DNA from: Pohlia nutans
Lineage: Eukaryota > Streptophyta > Bryopsida > Bryales > Mniaceae
Assembly (NCBI GenBank): GCA_022496805.1
Contig: CM040094.1
Span: 9,695,501-9,759,500 of the forward strand
Length of the DNA stretch: 64,000 nucleotides
Reading direction: 5' to 3'
The position numbers and the translations under genes are program-made. Shown piece by piece: positions 54,421 through 64,000 of this stretch. Positions within the stretch are counted from its first letter, which is position 1. Each line of letters starts with the position of its first letter. The notes under the pieces were generated by a model. The model was not told where the DNA came from. It worked only from the letters and a program-made list of their open reading frames with translations, and searched no databases.

Positions 54421-57245
54421 CTACCAGTTCCCAGTCTTGTCCTCCTCCTCATCAACCATTTCAAAGGCGTCCCCAGTTGCCGACAACTCAGATGGACGTT
54501 CAGGGAGGTCTATGCCTCCAGAAGCCCCCACAGTTCCTCGTAACTTTGCAGTTTTAGCTGAAACAGGCTCCACCAGCTCTGTATTGAGGTTTACCAGCTC
54601 TGTCCGTTCTGATTCTAGATCCAGCATGACCTCATTAGTAGAGTTGTCTGGAACCTCAAACTGACATTTCTTCAGCTGTTCTTCCAAACCCTTCACCCGC
54701 AGTTTCAGTTCGTGTATTTCCTTCTCCTGGATCAGGATGATCTGCAAGCCATAATAAATGATGAGACAATCAAGACCTTGATCCATCAAATTGCACATAA
54801 AAAAAAACGTACTCTCTATTGCAATTCTTTCTTGTCTCTATTCCAAGGGAAGAGACTAAGCAATGGTTCAAAAACGTAGAAAGTTACGGAAATGAGATGG
54901 GAGCCAGTGTCCTTCTAAGGGCCTTGGACATGTAATTATACAAATAATGTCATTCTAAGATTACTAAATATGATTTTCAATTTTTCAATCAGTGAGGATT
55001 ATATTGAGGATTATGCTAAGGACTGTATTGAGGATTATACTCCCTCCGTCCCAAAGTTATTGTCATGTTTGAAAGTCATGTTTGAAAGTGCTTTTTTAAG
55101 TAGGTCAAAAAAATACTTCCTTGTGGCTAATTTTATTTAGGTTGCAATGAACACATGCAATGTTCTTCAATCATTCTAGTGACAGAATTTGGAACCTTTT
55201 TTAATCATGTTTCTTACAATATGATCAATGAAATTGGCTCAAAGAAATACCAAGCAAACAAGTTGGACAAAAACTTTGGGACGGAAGGAGTATAAATAAA
55301 CATTATACATTTCTATTTAGATTAGCCGCTTTTTTTGTTTTTAATCTTCCTCCGTCCTTGAAATTTGAAATCAATGTGAGAAGATGTACACACTTACTTC
55401 TCTTCTCACTACTTCAAGGTTGGTCACCTCGCGTTTGGTGACAGGAGAAGAGGTTTCTTCCAGTTCTGGCTTCGTGTCCTGCTTCCAGTCTGATTGACTG
55501 GTTAGAATCAGCACCAGTAGGACCAGACCCAGGGCCATAGGACGGGACATCATGAACTCCCTGCAAAACACTCCCTGCAAGATTAAAAGCTGAAACCCCA
55601 AAAGAAGTTTGCTCTTTGTTATTTAATCCCAAATGAACCAACATTTCATGGTTTAAAATTGAACATTTCTTCGTTAAAAAGATCATTGATTTTATAGTAA
55701 TCATGCAAATGAAACTTGAAAAAACAAGTTATTGCTCTTCAGCCCGTTTCATTACCAAGTATAAAGTAGGGGTAAAGAGATACCTTCACAGAAACGACCT
55801 CAATAAAAACAATACAAACACTTCTGTAGCTGTTACATCCACCACCAGAATGCGCACTATAATGTTCACAGATTCAATTCTTCACTGCACATTTCCGATC
55901 ACTTCTTTCCATCGTCAATATGCTCCAGTTCCAGATCACTGCCTCATACGTGTACCCGTATACAAGATTCTTCGATCAACAACACCTGCAAGCGCAATCC
56001 AATATTTTTCATTTTCCAAACCATGAAAAGCTAAGCCTGGATTCCTATTACAGCAAAGGCGCAGCTAGAGTTCAACGTCCTTCTCTTACATAAAATCCAT
56101 CCCACTGAAACTCAAAAAGATCAGGGTAAGGAAATCATCCCCAATTTATATGTAACCCTGAAAAACCTTAGCCCTGTTACCACATCAGAACCCAAGCTAA
56201 TACGAGACATGAACCAGCTCTTCTTCTTAGGAAGCCAACTTCAGTTTTACAGCTTCGATCACAGCTACCATTACTCAAAAAAGGAGAAAAAGAGCAGGTA
56301 TGCTCCTGAAACCTTCAATTTCATTGCCATCATGCTACACTAAATCCCTAAACGCCTAATATGGCCCTGAACTTTGCAACGGTGGCATTTTCTCCATTTA
56401 CCTCGGTTTTCTGATTGCAATACATCATTTTAAAGCTCTTGTTCTATACTACAAGATCAACAGTGTCGATCGTGTCAAACTGAAGTCATTTTCGCACAAA
56501 CAGATGCTTTCCAGCAGGGGTTCCAATTTTCCTACACTACAGAAAATTCACGGTGGATGCTTAGGGGTTAAACCAGCATCCTAAACAAAACTGGGAAACC
56601 CTAACCACACAAAACAGGGAGAGAATGATTGTTTTTTGATGCGTTACACAACATTGACGACGCACTTCCTTTGTAGAAGTTGAATCGTACAATTAGACGC
56701 CACTGAAATCCCTCTCTCGGATTAAGTCCATGCCCTCTATTTCACTAATGACCATTCTAGTTTTTGTATCAAACGCACTTCGTAGGTCAAATTCAACGGG
56801 TCAAAAATTGTTGCGGCAAACTCAAAAGTTCAGAGTTATCAGCGTCCTCAATTTTTGGAACCCTAAAACGCAACCCTAAGAGTCAATCGGAAACGAGGAA
56901 ACAACTAATGTTGCTACTTCTCCGTTGCGAAAGCTCCCTCACAGCATTCTCATTTTCCAAAATACAGAAAAAATTCTACAACAGAAAAAAAATTCCCAGA
57001 GACTACTCGTGGTGCCAGCCTAAATAAATCAAAGATGACGGGAAAACCTCAATACTAACCTGGAGAACAAGCTGAATCCCTCGGTAGAATCCGATTGGCA
57101 TCAGATTTCCTTCTAAGGTGGAAGCGCTGATTGATCGATTGTAAAACTTGAGCCAGTCGGTGGGATTGCCGGCAAGCTGATTGCGAGGACGGGCAACGAA
57201 GGAGCTGCTCAAGCAGAGCAACAAAGGAAAGTGGAAGGCTGTCAT
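54421..57245 (-). CDS. Small single-pass membrane, coiled-coil protein, 2-3 exons
   Basis: Two exons are well supported on the minus strand: 55574-55398 (after TTGCAG, before donor GTAAGT) and 54741-54421 (after CTTGCAG, ending in TAG). The first carries MMSRPMALGLVLLVLILTSQ, a signal-anchor or membrane segment, then a charged tail. The second opens with IILIQEKEIHELKLRVKGLE, a coiled coil, and ends with an acidic FEMVDEEEDKTGNW tail. From the MM start the product is 158 residues. Conserved plant proteins beginning MSRP plus a hydrophobic helix and a KIILxQEK helix are known to me only as uncharacterised. An upstream exon (57245-57060, MTAFHFPLLLCLSSS... to CAG|GTTAGT) joins in phase 0 with no stop and would extend the protein to 227 residues with a signal-peptide-like start; it may instead be 5' UTR. 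A Stowaway MITE lies in the second intron. Confidence 0.75.
55040..55290. mobile_element. Stowaway MITE, copy 3, within an intron
   Basis: The ends CTCCCTCCGTCCCAAAGTTA and AACTTTGGGACGGAAGGAG are inverted with flanking TA (55038-55039 and 55291-55292). 251 bp. It sits inside the intron between 55398 and 54741 of the minus-strand membrane-protein gene. Confidence 0.85.
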
Positions 57246-57695
57246 CCTCGAATTAGTGTGCCACAAATTTAGTATCACTAACAGCCATTGAATTTGTTTT
57301 GGGGATTTAGAGCATTCCCACCACCGACGGGTATTCTCAAATTTCTTGTTAAAAATCGAGGTAACGATTAGACTTGGGAAGATTTTTGGGAACATCTGAG
57401 GTTGGTGTTTGAGTTGACCGAAAACAAAATACAAGTTCCAAGGCCCAATATTAAAAGAAATGGAAATCAATGCTCTCATTGAGTGTAATCGAAAAGAAAA
57501 ACTCAAGTTGAAAACTTCCTTTTTCCTTGGTTTTTAGGGTTACTATAATCCTAAAATGAAGAAAAATATGTAAAGTGGGGAGGTTGGATGAAGGTCGCTG
57601 GAAGCGGCTGGTAAGTTGCTTTTTAAATCTATAAAACAAAAAGGTCCTCACAAGTACTTTCCAATTGAGCCAATGATGTTTTAACAGTCAAAATC

Positions 57696-58118
57696 CATGT
57701 TCAACTACACTAAATAATGTATTTAGTGTGAGGTGATGAATAATGTGCTTACCCCTACTACTTGTCTAACACTAATTGTCAATTTGGGGGTAATTAGTGT
57801 TGGCGGTTATCATCCAATTAGATTAATTTTCAGTTATCATCCAATTTGATTCATTCCATTTCTAAAATTTCAGTTTTTCCATCTAAACTTTCATCTCAAG
57901 TTTCATTCCTTACTCACACTAAATATCCATATCTCAAAAGATCACAATGTCAAAACGTTACTATTCTTCATAAATAGTGTGAGAATTCACATTTAGTGTT
58001 TTTACAAAAGTAGGTTTTTTGATATTTAGAGTGATGTTCGCAATTACAGTGCCTCAACCTAAATACACTATTTAGTGTAGTTTTAGTGTCAAAAAAACGG
58101 CAAAACTAGTTGAACATG
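57696..58118. mobile_element. MITE nested in the Harbinger element
   Basis: Perfect 12-base inverted ends CATGTTCAACTA and TAGTTGAACATG bound 423 bp. Subterminal and internal CACTAAATA/TATTTAGTG words are repeated many times in both orientations, as in the hairpin at 41975-42200. No ORF and no certain target-site duplication. Confidence 0.6.
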
Positions 58119-58420
58119 TAATCTATCTATGGATTTAGTACAACCATATCAGTAAAATCGGTTGCCCTTGACTCACCTCCAACTCATCTTACCTAAAGTG
58201 AGTTTTAACTTCTTTTCCATTATCTCTCTTAGGTCCTTTGATTTGGTTTTTAAGTGCTAGGTTGCATCAATAAAAAATAATTGACTACAAAACGACTGAA
58301 AACTCACTATTAAATAGCCAAAGTATTTTCAAAATTTTATAATATATTGGATGAAAATAACATCAACACGTGCATGAAAACTATTTTCTATACAAAACAT
58401 GGATGAATAAAAAATGGGGA

Positions 58421-58440
58421 GGGGGGGGGGGGGGGGGGGG
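58421..58440 (+). repeat. G20 homopolymer
   Basis: An uninterrupted run of 20 G, preceded by GGGGA. Such a run can form G-quadruplex structures and is prone to sequencing and assembly length errors. Confidence 0.9.
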
Positions 58441-58734
58441 TTTGTTGGTATATTTTTGAAGATACAAGTGAAACTCCTCTTCCCTAGAAAAATTTAGGTC
58501 TGGATTTGTACACGGTATCACGTTGAATGTTCAAGATTGTGAGTGGATCATTGAAGAATTTACCTTTAAAGTCTTATTGTTCCTTCCTAGTTATGGCGTG
58601 GGTGCATTTTTGTAGTAGTGCAATTGTGTTTACTTTTGAACCAACGTTTATACAAATAATAAATTTTCAAAAGCGTTGAAATCTGCATGAATGGCCTTCA
58701 TGCTTTTTGCTGATTGGAAGCTCTACATTGAGCT

Positions 58735-58760
58735 TTAACCCTTAAAAGGTCCAAGGATTC
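58735..58760 (+). other. Solitary piggyBac-like left end
   Basis: TTAA (58735-58738) followed by CCCTTAAAAGGTCCAAGG matches the TTAA-family ends, but no mirrored partner was found inside the Harbinger element. Confidence 0.35.
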
Positions 58761-59245
58761 ACAATTTTTAAATGACAAATTCAGTTAATCATATTGTGAA
58801 GAATATGATTCAAATTCATTGTGAAGAATATTGGTCAAGTACCCGGGGTGAGCTCCAAAGCAATTTTGTTGGTATATTCTTGGTGCTACACATTTTAAAT
58901 TTTAGGGACTAGACAGAGGATAAACAGTAGACCTTGAAGGCGACTTGTTCTGTGAAGAGGGTTTTATTGTGGGCTTTGGTGGTGCGAGCTTCAAAGGTGT
59001 TGTAGTATCAAGATGAGAATCAAATGGACGTGGTGTAGTATCAAGAATTTTGCCACCGAGCACAGGGAGGTCGAGGCAGGTAGTCAATTGCCACAAGTGC
59101 AAGTCAATTTTGCAATTGCGACGATTTTGGTCAAAGCACTTGGGGTGAGCTTCAAAGCAATTTTCCATAATGATTTTCAAGGTGTTGGTGGAATTAGGGG
59201 AGATCATGGTTTTGGCCATAGAGATGGTGGAACCGGGGCTCGTGG

Positions 59246-60175
59246 TTGGGGTTGTGGAGTAGATGTTGCATAACCGACAAAAGGAAAAAAAATTGTGCCG
59301 AACAGAGAGCGCGGCAAGTCGCTAGAAGCATTTTAGCAATTTCACAGGATCCAAATGTAGGCAATCAGCATAAAAGTAGTACATTCTGGGAGAGGATTTA
59401 CGAACATCACCAAAGCTTTAAACCGGTAGTTCATCGGGGTAAGCGGTCTTTAGAGTCAAAGTGGGGTGTCATTAAGCACGATGTCTCCAAGTTCATGGAA
59501 TGCTATCAACAAACTAAATGGTTGAATAAATTGGGAGTAGGTGAGGTTGATATCATTCACATGGCCAAAGAGTTGTACCTTACAAAGTTTGCAAAAGATG
59601 GCGAGTTCACATATGAACATTGTTTGTCAATTGTTAAAGATTATTCGCGGTGGGCTAATGGAGTGACAATCACGAGGCAGTTAACTCCTTCAAAAAGGAA
59701 ATTTGTGTCTTCAGAGCATGAGTTCCAAGCAGGCACCACTGAATCCATTAGTGTTGTGGACTCTCCATCCAAGTCAAACATGTCACTAAGGGATCAACCC
59801 ACGGGGACGAAGGCGGCGAAGGAGGCACAACAATCAAACAAGATTTTTGAAAATGCAGCAAACCGTCAAGCCATGGCCACAGAGGCAATTGCAGATGCCC
59901 AAATTCGTAAAGTGAGTGTTCTCGAGGACCATACATGATTCTACTAATGCAAACAATCGACTCTTCGGCAACACCGACTGCCCAGGAATATTTCCGTCTA
60001 CGTCAAGAAGAGGAATTGGAAAAACTTCGCAAACATCTTACGAAGAAGGCAAACGAGAATGCAGAAACGCAAAGCCAGTGAGGCAAGGAAGAGGATGGAG
60101 GCGGCCGGAAAAAGAGAGGTTGCGGAGGCCGAAGCCCGTGAAGACGAGGAAATGATTCGACAAATGCGGAAGTGA
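59246..60175 (+). pseudogene. Harbinger-associated Myb/NAM-like protein, broken
   Basis: The frame contains RSILAISQDPNVGNQHKSS, FWERIYEHHQ and RSLESKWGVIKHDVSKFMEC, the trihelix/Myb-like DNA-binding pattern found both in plant NAM-associated proteins and in the second ORF of PIF/Harbinger transposons. This ORF protein helps bring the transposase to the nucleus and to the ends. There is no ATG in frame near the start; the upstream reading (59160-59270) is in another frame. The frame ends at 59936-59938, and the C-terminal Arg/Glu-rich coiled coil (EELEKLRKHL...) continues in a different frame to about 60175, so at least two shifts are present. By its position it belongs to the element that also carries the transposase. 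Confidence 0.75.
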
Positions 60176-60597
60176 TCGGCCACATTGATGAACAATAAGA
60201 TTTCGCTGCGATGCTCGAGGAATTTGAGAGTGATCGATCACAAGCAACATGAAGGTGATTTTGAAGGTGCGCATTTGACTTATTTGAATATTTGTAAGTC
60301 ATTTTTTCGCAAATTTTTCACATGGCTGGTAGCTGTTTTTCGCAAAGTTTTGTTAAGCCTAAACTTTGGGAAAATTTTCCCGTTGATAAAAAAAGTATTC
60401 AAATTTTTGTTTTGCATTGGCTAAGGCAGGCTGCTTTTTACATGTACAATTTTTTTTATAAATTTTGGAAATTTGGAAATTTTTAAATTTTTCACATTTG
60501 GGTGATGCATATGAATAAGGAATGAAGATTTGGGATGCATAATGATAGTGTGGCATTGGTTTGATATTCATTGGCTTGTATGTACATGTGATGTTTG

Positions 60598-62026
60598 TCA
60601 TGACCTCTCGGTGCTGAGTTGGTTCATTGAAAAATGTGTGTCTTGATTCTCTACCTCTTTTGTGGTTTCTATCAATTGTTCAAAAGACAATCCACGGCGT
60701 AATGGTACCGCATCTTTTGGCAATTCCGGAATGATGTCTTCAGGTCCTTTTATGTCCGTTTCGTCTTCGATTAACATCTTGTGAATGATACAACACGCAA
60801 ACATGATATTTGTGATGATGTCCACGCTCCAAAACCGGGATGGATTTTGGAGAATTGCAAACCGTGCTTGCAAAACACCAAAGCATTGTCATCATCTTTT
60901 TGCACAGCTTCTTGCCGCTCCGCAAAATAAACCCTTTTTCCTCTTGGAACTCATGAATGCTTTGAATAAAGCATGCCCACTCCGGATAGATTCTGTCAGT
61001 GAGCAAATTATAACAATCGTAATCGCTCCCGTTTACTTGAAAACTCATATCACGAGCCTTGAAAGTGAGCATATTATGAATCAAAAGAGACCTATTAAGC
61101 ACATTTTAATCATTGTTAGAACCGAGCAATCCAAAAAAAACATGCCAAATGTGCAAATCCCTATCCGCAACGGCCTCCAAAATGATAGACATATTACCAT
61201 CTTCGTCTCCAAAATCCCCTTGCCAAGCAACGGGACAATTTTTCCAAACATAGTGTATGCAATCGAGAGACGCAAACATGCCTGGGAACCCGCGATCACG
61301 GTTAATGGCCAATTGTTTCTCAAAGTCTTCTTGGGTTGGTTGCCTTAGATGATGGTCTTCAAACTCCGCCTTGATTGCCAAACAAAATCTCTTCCCGCAC
61401 TCCATAGCCGTGCTTTCGCTTGTCCGACAATACTTGTCCGTGGCATCTCGTGACAAACCATAACAAAACATTCATAGCGCAGATGTGCACTTTTAGTGCA
61501 GCAAAAGTCCTACATACCCACATGCATCTACTTTTTGGAAAAAATAATTGTCTCGTTGAGAAATCCTATCCATAATCGTCAAAAAAAGTGAGCGCTGCAT
61601 GCGATAGCGTTTACGCAACAAATTTGGCCTATACACCGGCTCGTCACAAAAATGATCAGACTTCATGCGATAATGCATTTCAACTTTAAATCGTTCAATG
61701 TTAGGGGATTTTCCGGACCGGGATCCACCACGAATTGATGGTAATGCTCGTTTGGGATTCACAAACCGTAATCCCAATACAAAGTTGAGTACGACATCAT
61801 CAATGAGGCTTTGCCAACTTGCCCTAAATCGTGCGCGCCATGCATCCATGGAAAACAAAATCCTGACAAAGAACAATAATCCAAGAATCGTGACCAAAAA
61901 CAAGAATAGTAGAATACAAGAATCGTGACCAAGAGTAGTGGAGAGAAGTGGAGAGCAGTGGAGAACAACAGCGAATAGTGACCAAAATTTGTGTCGTGAA
62001 GAACAGTGACCAAGAGCAGCTACCAT
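60598..62026 (-). pseudogene. PIF/Harbinger DDE transposase, frameshifted
   Basis: Minus-strand pieces in three frames line up to one transposase. The N-terminal part is at 62026-61493 (ERFKVEMHYRMKSDHFCDEP, RYRMQRSLFLTIMDRISQRD). Then 61471-61106 holds MFASLDCIHYVWKNCPVAWQG (first catalytic Asp) and AVADRDLHIWHVFFG (second Asp). 61102-60900 holds SFQVNGSDYDCYNLLTDRIYPEW, and 60873-60598 holds QARFAILQNPSRFW. The segment that should carry the catalytic Glu (DxERAFGVLQ in the family) reads DDNA-like across a frameshift near 60890, so the third acidic residue appears lost. DDE transposases of this family cut and paste at TTA/TAA sites. Confidence 0.85.
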
Positions 62027-62279
62027 GCCATTGAGTACGAATCAATGGAGTGCAACTACCATCATGGATTCATGAACTTACCTTATCACCGTCAACAGTC
62101 ACCTACTGCATTTTGACAGGGAATATTTCTGACACCTTTCAATGTAGAGAGCCGGGAAGCAAACCGGGATGCAAGCGAGGGTGGGGACCGCCGCGTTAAA
62201 ACTTTTCAATGTATGATTGGAGCCCACCAAAGCCCTTTCCCAGAGCCTCAGTTTTTGCTCAAGAGTGGAGATGCTCTTA

Positions 62280-62560
62280 GGCCTCATTTAAATGCCCAAA
62301 ACATACTTTGCGTCCAAATGGGGCCCACAACGATGATCCGTAGAACCATCATGCCCTATGGGGCATAAGAAAAAAATTCAGCCCTCTATTAAGTCCCATT
62401 AGAAAACCCCAAACATACTAGGGGCCCAAATGGGGCCCACGGCGATGACCCGTGGAACCATTGTGTTGTATGGGGCTTAAGAAAAAAATAGCGCTTGATT
62501 AGGCTCCATTTGAATGCCCAAAACATACTAGGAGCCTAAATGAGGCCCACGGTAATGACT
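62280..62560. repeat. Tandem repeat, about 115-bp unit, 2.4 copies
   Basis: A unit containing GCCCAAAACATACT, CAAATGGGGCCCAC, CGATGAYCCGTRGAACCAT and TATGGGGC(A/T)TAAGAAAAAA begins at about 62293, 62408 and 62516; the third copy is partial. It starts immediately beside the right end of the Harbinger element. Confidence 0.7.
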
Positions 62561-62580
62561 CTCAGAGATTAAATATTTTA

Positions 62581-63064
62581 AACTCAAGATTTAATTTTAC
62601 GAGGATGAAATTACTTACCCAAAAGTTTGGAAACGCTTCTTGTATATAACGAAAATGCGCAAGGGTTCTCCACGAGTTCTATGACCTCCAAATTATGAGA
62701 CACCAATCTATAAAGGCACAAGTAGAATTTGTGAGAATTTTAGTGCAAAAAAAAAAGAAAGTAAATCGATATGTGTATGCATTGATAATCATTTTGTATA
62801 TAAGGCCAAAGGATTTGTCAATATCTTGTATGGGTTACAACATTTTATAAGGTACGTGAGTTTTGGCCAAAAAATTTGATTTTGGAGAGGTGAGAGAGCA
62901 TATCTCAGTCCAAGATAAATGGGAGAAGAGGGTCCGCGCACGCGGGCCCTCAGCCATATATGGCTGCTTAGCATTTGGCAAAGATGCCTTAGAGCATCCA
63001 TGTAAAAGATTGGCATGCACTCTCACTGACATGCATGCAATTGATTCATTAATACTTGCTTTAG
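62581..63064. other. Non-coding stretch with a GC-rich near-palindrome
   Basis: No gene is seen. At 62929-62950 AGGGTCCGCGCACGCGGGCC is a near-palindrome like the perfect ones in the two foldback elements, but without the rest of that element. Confidence 0.4.
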
Positions 63065-64000
63065 CAAGCGGGCCAATAGAGCATGTAGAGATTTGATTTG
63101 ATTTAATGACATGTGGATGTTACTTTATTGTATTTGCAGATAAGGACGGCGGAAGGGCCCAAGTTTTGTGCCACACATTTAGGTATAAATTATTTCATGT
63201 AGTATCTTGGGTAATAAAAGGAAACAAAATAATTGATTAATATTGGGCCTTCATCAATCTTCTGACACAAGGTTGTGAAGCTTGATGGACTGCGTGTACA
63301 ACCTATTCTTGTACAAGAGGAGCAAGCATAGCCTTTGCATGATCTAAAAAGAATTGATTAATATTGGGCCTTAATCAATCTTCTGACACAAGGCTGTGAA
63401 GTTTGATGGACAGCGTGTACAACCTATTCTTGTACATGATGAGCAAGCATAGCCTTTGCATGATCTAATTAGGACTGTGAGCTTTAATTAGCCCTCAATT
63501 ACGCCTTAATCAATCACTTGAATCCAATGCCGACTGTACATAGGTTCCAAATTTATAATCTTGTACATGCCGACTATACATACTACCCATTGCATGCTTG
63601 TTGAGGAGATTGATTGAGGGCTCTATCAATCACTTGAATCCATACTTTAACATGCGGGGCCATTGGAGCATGTGCAGATTTGATTTCATTTATTAACATG
63701 TAGATGTCAATTTATTGGATTTGCAAGTATTGATAGTGGAAGGGCTTAGGTTTTGTGCTAGACATTCAGGTATAGATTCTTTCACGTAGGACTAATGGCT
63801 AATAACGTAGGACCCTGGGTAATAAAAGGAAACAAATGAATTGATTAATACTGTGAAGCTTGATTGACTGCATCTACAACCGATTCTTGTACATGAGGAG
63901 CAAGCACAACCCCTACATTACATGGCTCCATGGCCATGATGGCTCTTCAGATGAATTGACTTTATCTAATCAATTCTGTGACTTAATATAAATGAGGTTA
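63065..64000. repeat. Nested tandem duplications at the window end
   Basis: A unit of about 590 bases starting GCGGGCCAATAGAGCATG (63068) recurs from 63654 (GCGGGGCCATTGGAGCATG) and runs off the window. Shared words include GGGTAATAAAAGGAAACAAA. Within the first unit a segment of about 118 bases (ATTGATTAATATTGGGCCTT ... GCATGATCTA) is itself repeated at 63232 and 63351, with a partial third copy at 63840. No gene is seen. Confidence 0.7.

Larger units (their letters stand above)
57310..62276. mobile_element. PIF/Harbinger DNA transposon, apparently complete but decayed
   Basis: The left end GAGCATTCCCACC follows TTA (57307-57309). The right end, reverse complement GAGCATCTCCACT, precedes TTA (62277-62279). 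A 3-bp TTA/TAA duplication is the PIF/Harbinger signature. Subterminal words also mirror each other (AAAAATCGAGG...CTTGGGAAG against AAAAACTGAGG...CTGGGAAAG). Inside are the two expected genes, convergent: a Myb/NAM-like ORF on plus and a DDE transposase on minus, both broken. The left end lies only 65 bases upstream of the first putative exon of the membrane-protein gene. Confidence 0.7.

Noticed and set aside
60785..61348. 187-residue plus-strand frame
   Set aside because: It is antisense to the Harbinger transposase, whose motifs are clear on the minus strand.

Overview
This 64 kb window is nuclear DNA of a eukaryote and almost certainly a land plant. It is AT-rich, genes are split by GT-AG introns, and a plant-type CLC-f chloride channel lies in it. 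Plant transposon types are abundant: Stowaway, PIF/Harbinger with its Myb/NAM-like partner ORF, copia, and many MITEs. A partial gene with a DPY30 dimerisation motif would fit a lineage with flagellated sperm (bryophyte, lycophyte, fern), but DPY30 also serves in COMPASS complexes, so the lineage stays open.

Layout. 0-11.9 kb: the two last exons of a DPY30-motif gene (minus strand), then MITEs and foldback elements. 11.9-17.1 kb: a nine-exon CLC-f gene (plus strand), complete except for an apparent one-base deletion in exon 5. 17.1-21.1 kb: TTAA-flanked MITEs and two copies of another MITE. 21.14-34.76 kb: one very large non-LTR retrotransposon bounded by a perfect 15-bp target-site duplication. 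34.8-48 kb: gene-poor DNA with hAT-like MITEs, tandem repeats and a second foldback element. 48-49.5 kb: a small two-exon gene. 51.1-52.5 kb: a decayed copia fragment. 54.4-57.2 kb: a minus-strand gene for a small membrane/coiled-coil protein. 57.3-62.3 kb: a decayed but apparently complete PIF/Harbinger element. 62.3-64 kb: tandem duplications.

The most interesting object is the retrotransposon. Its broken ORFs contain, in order, a disordered ORF1, a 2A-like ribosome-skipping motif at the start of ORF2, an APE-type endonuclease, a reverse transcriptase with YADD, an RNase H domain, a CCHC motif, and a C-terminal domain with the signature of the R2-type restriction-like endonuclease. Having both endonucleases is the hallmark of the Dualen/RandI clade, best known from green algae. 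The copy carries stops, frameshifts and a 1.1-kb foldback insertion, so it is dead, but its termini are intact.

A second theme is a family of non-autonomous elements with CCCYTAAA ends, each flanked on both sides by TTAA, the target-site signature of piggyBac. At least eight pairs lie in the window, one inside an intron. Interpretations come from reading the sequence by eye; no searches were run.
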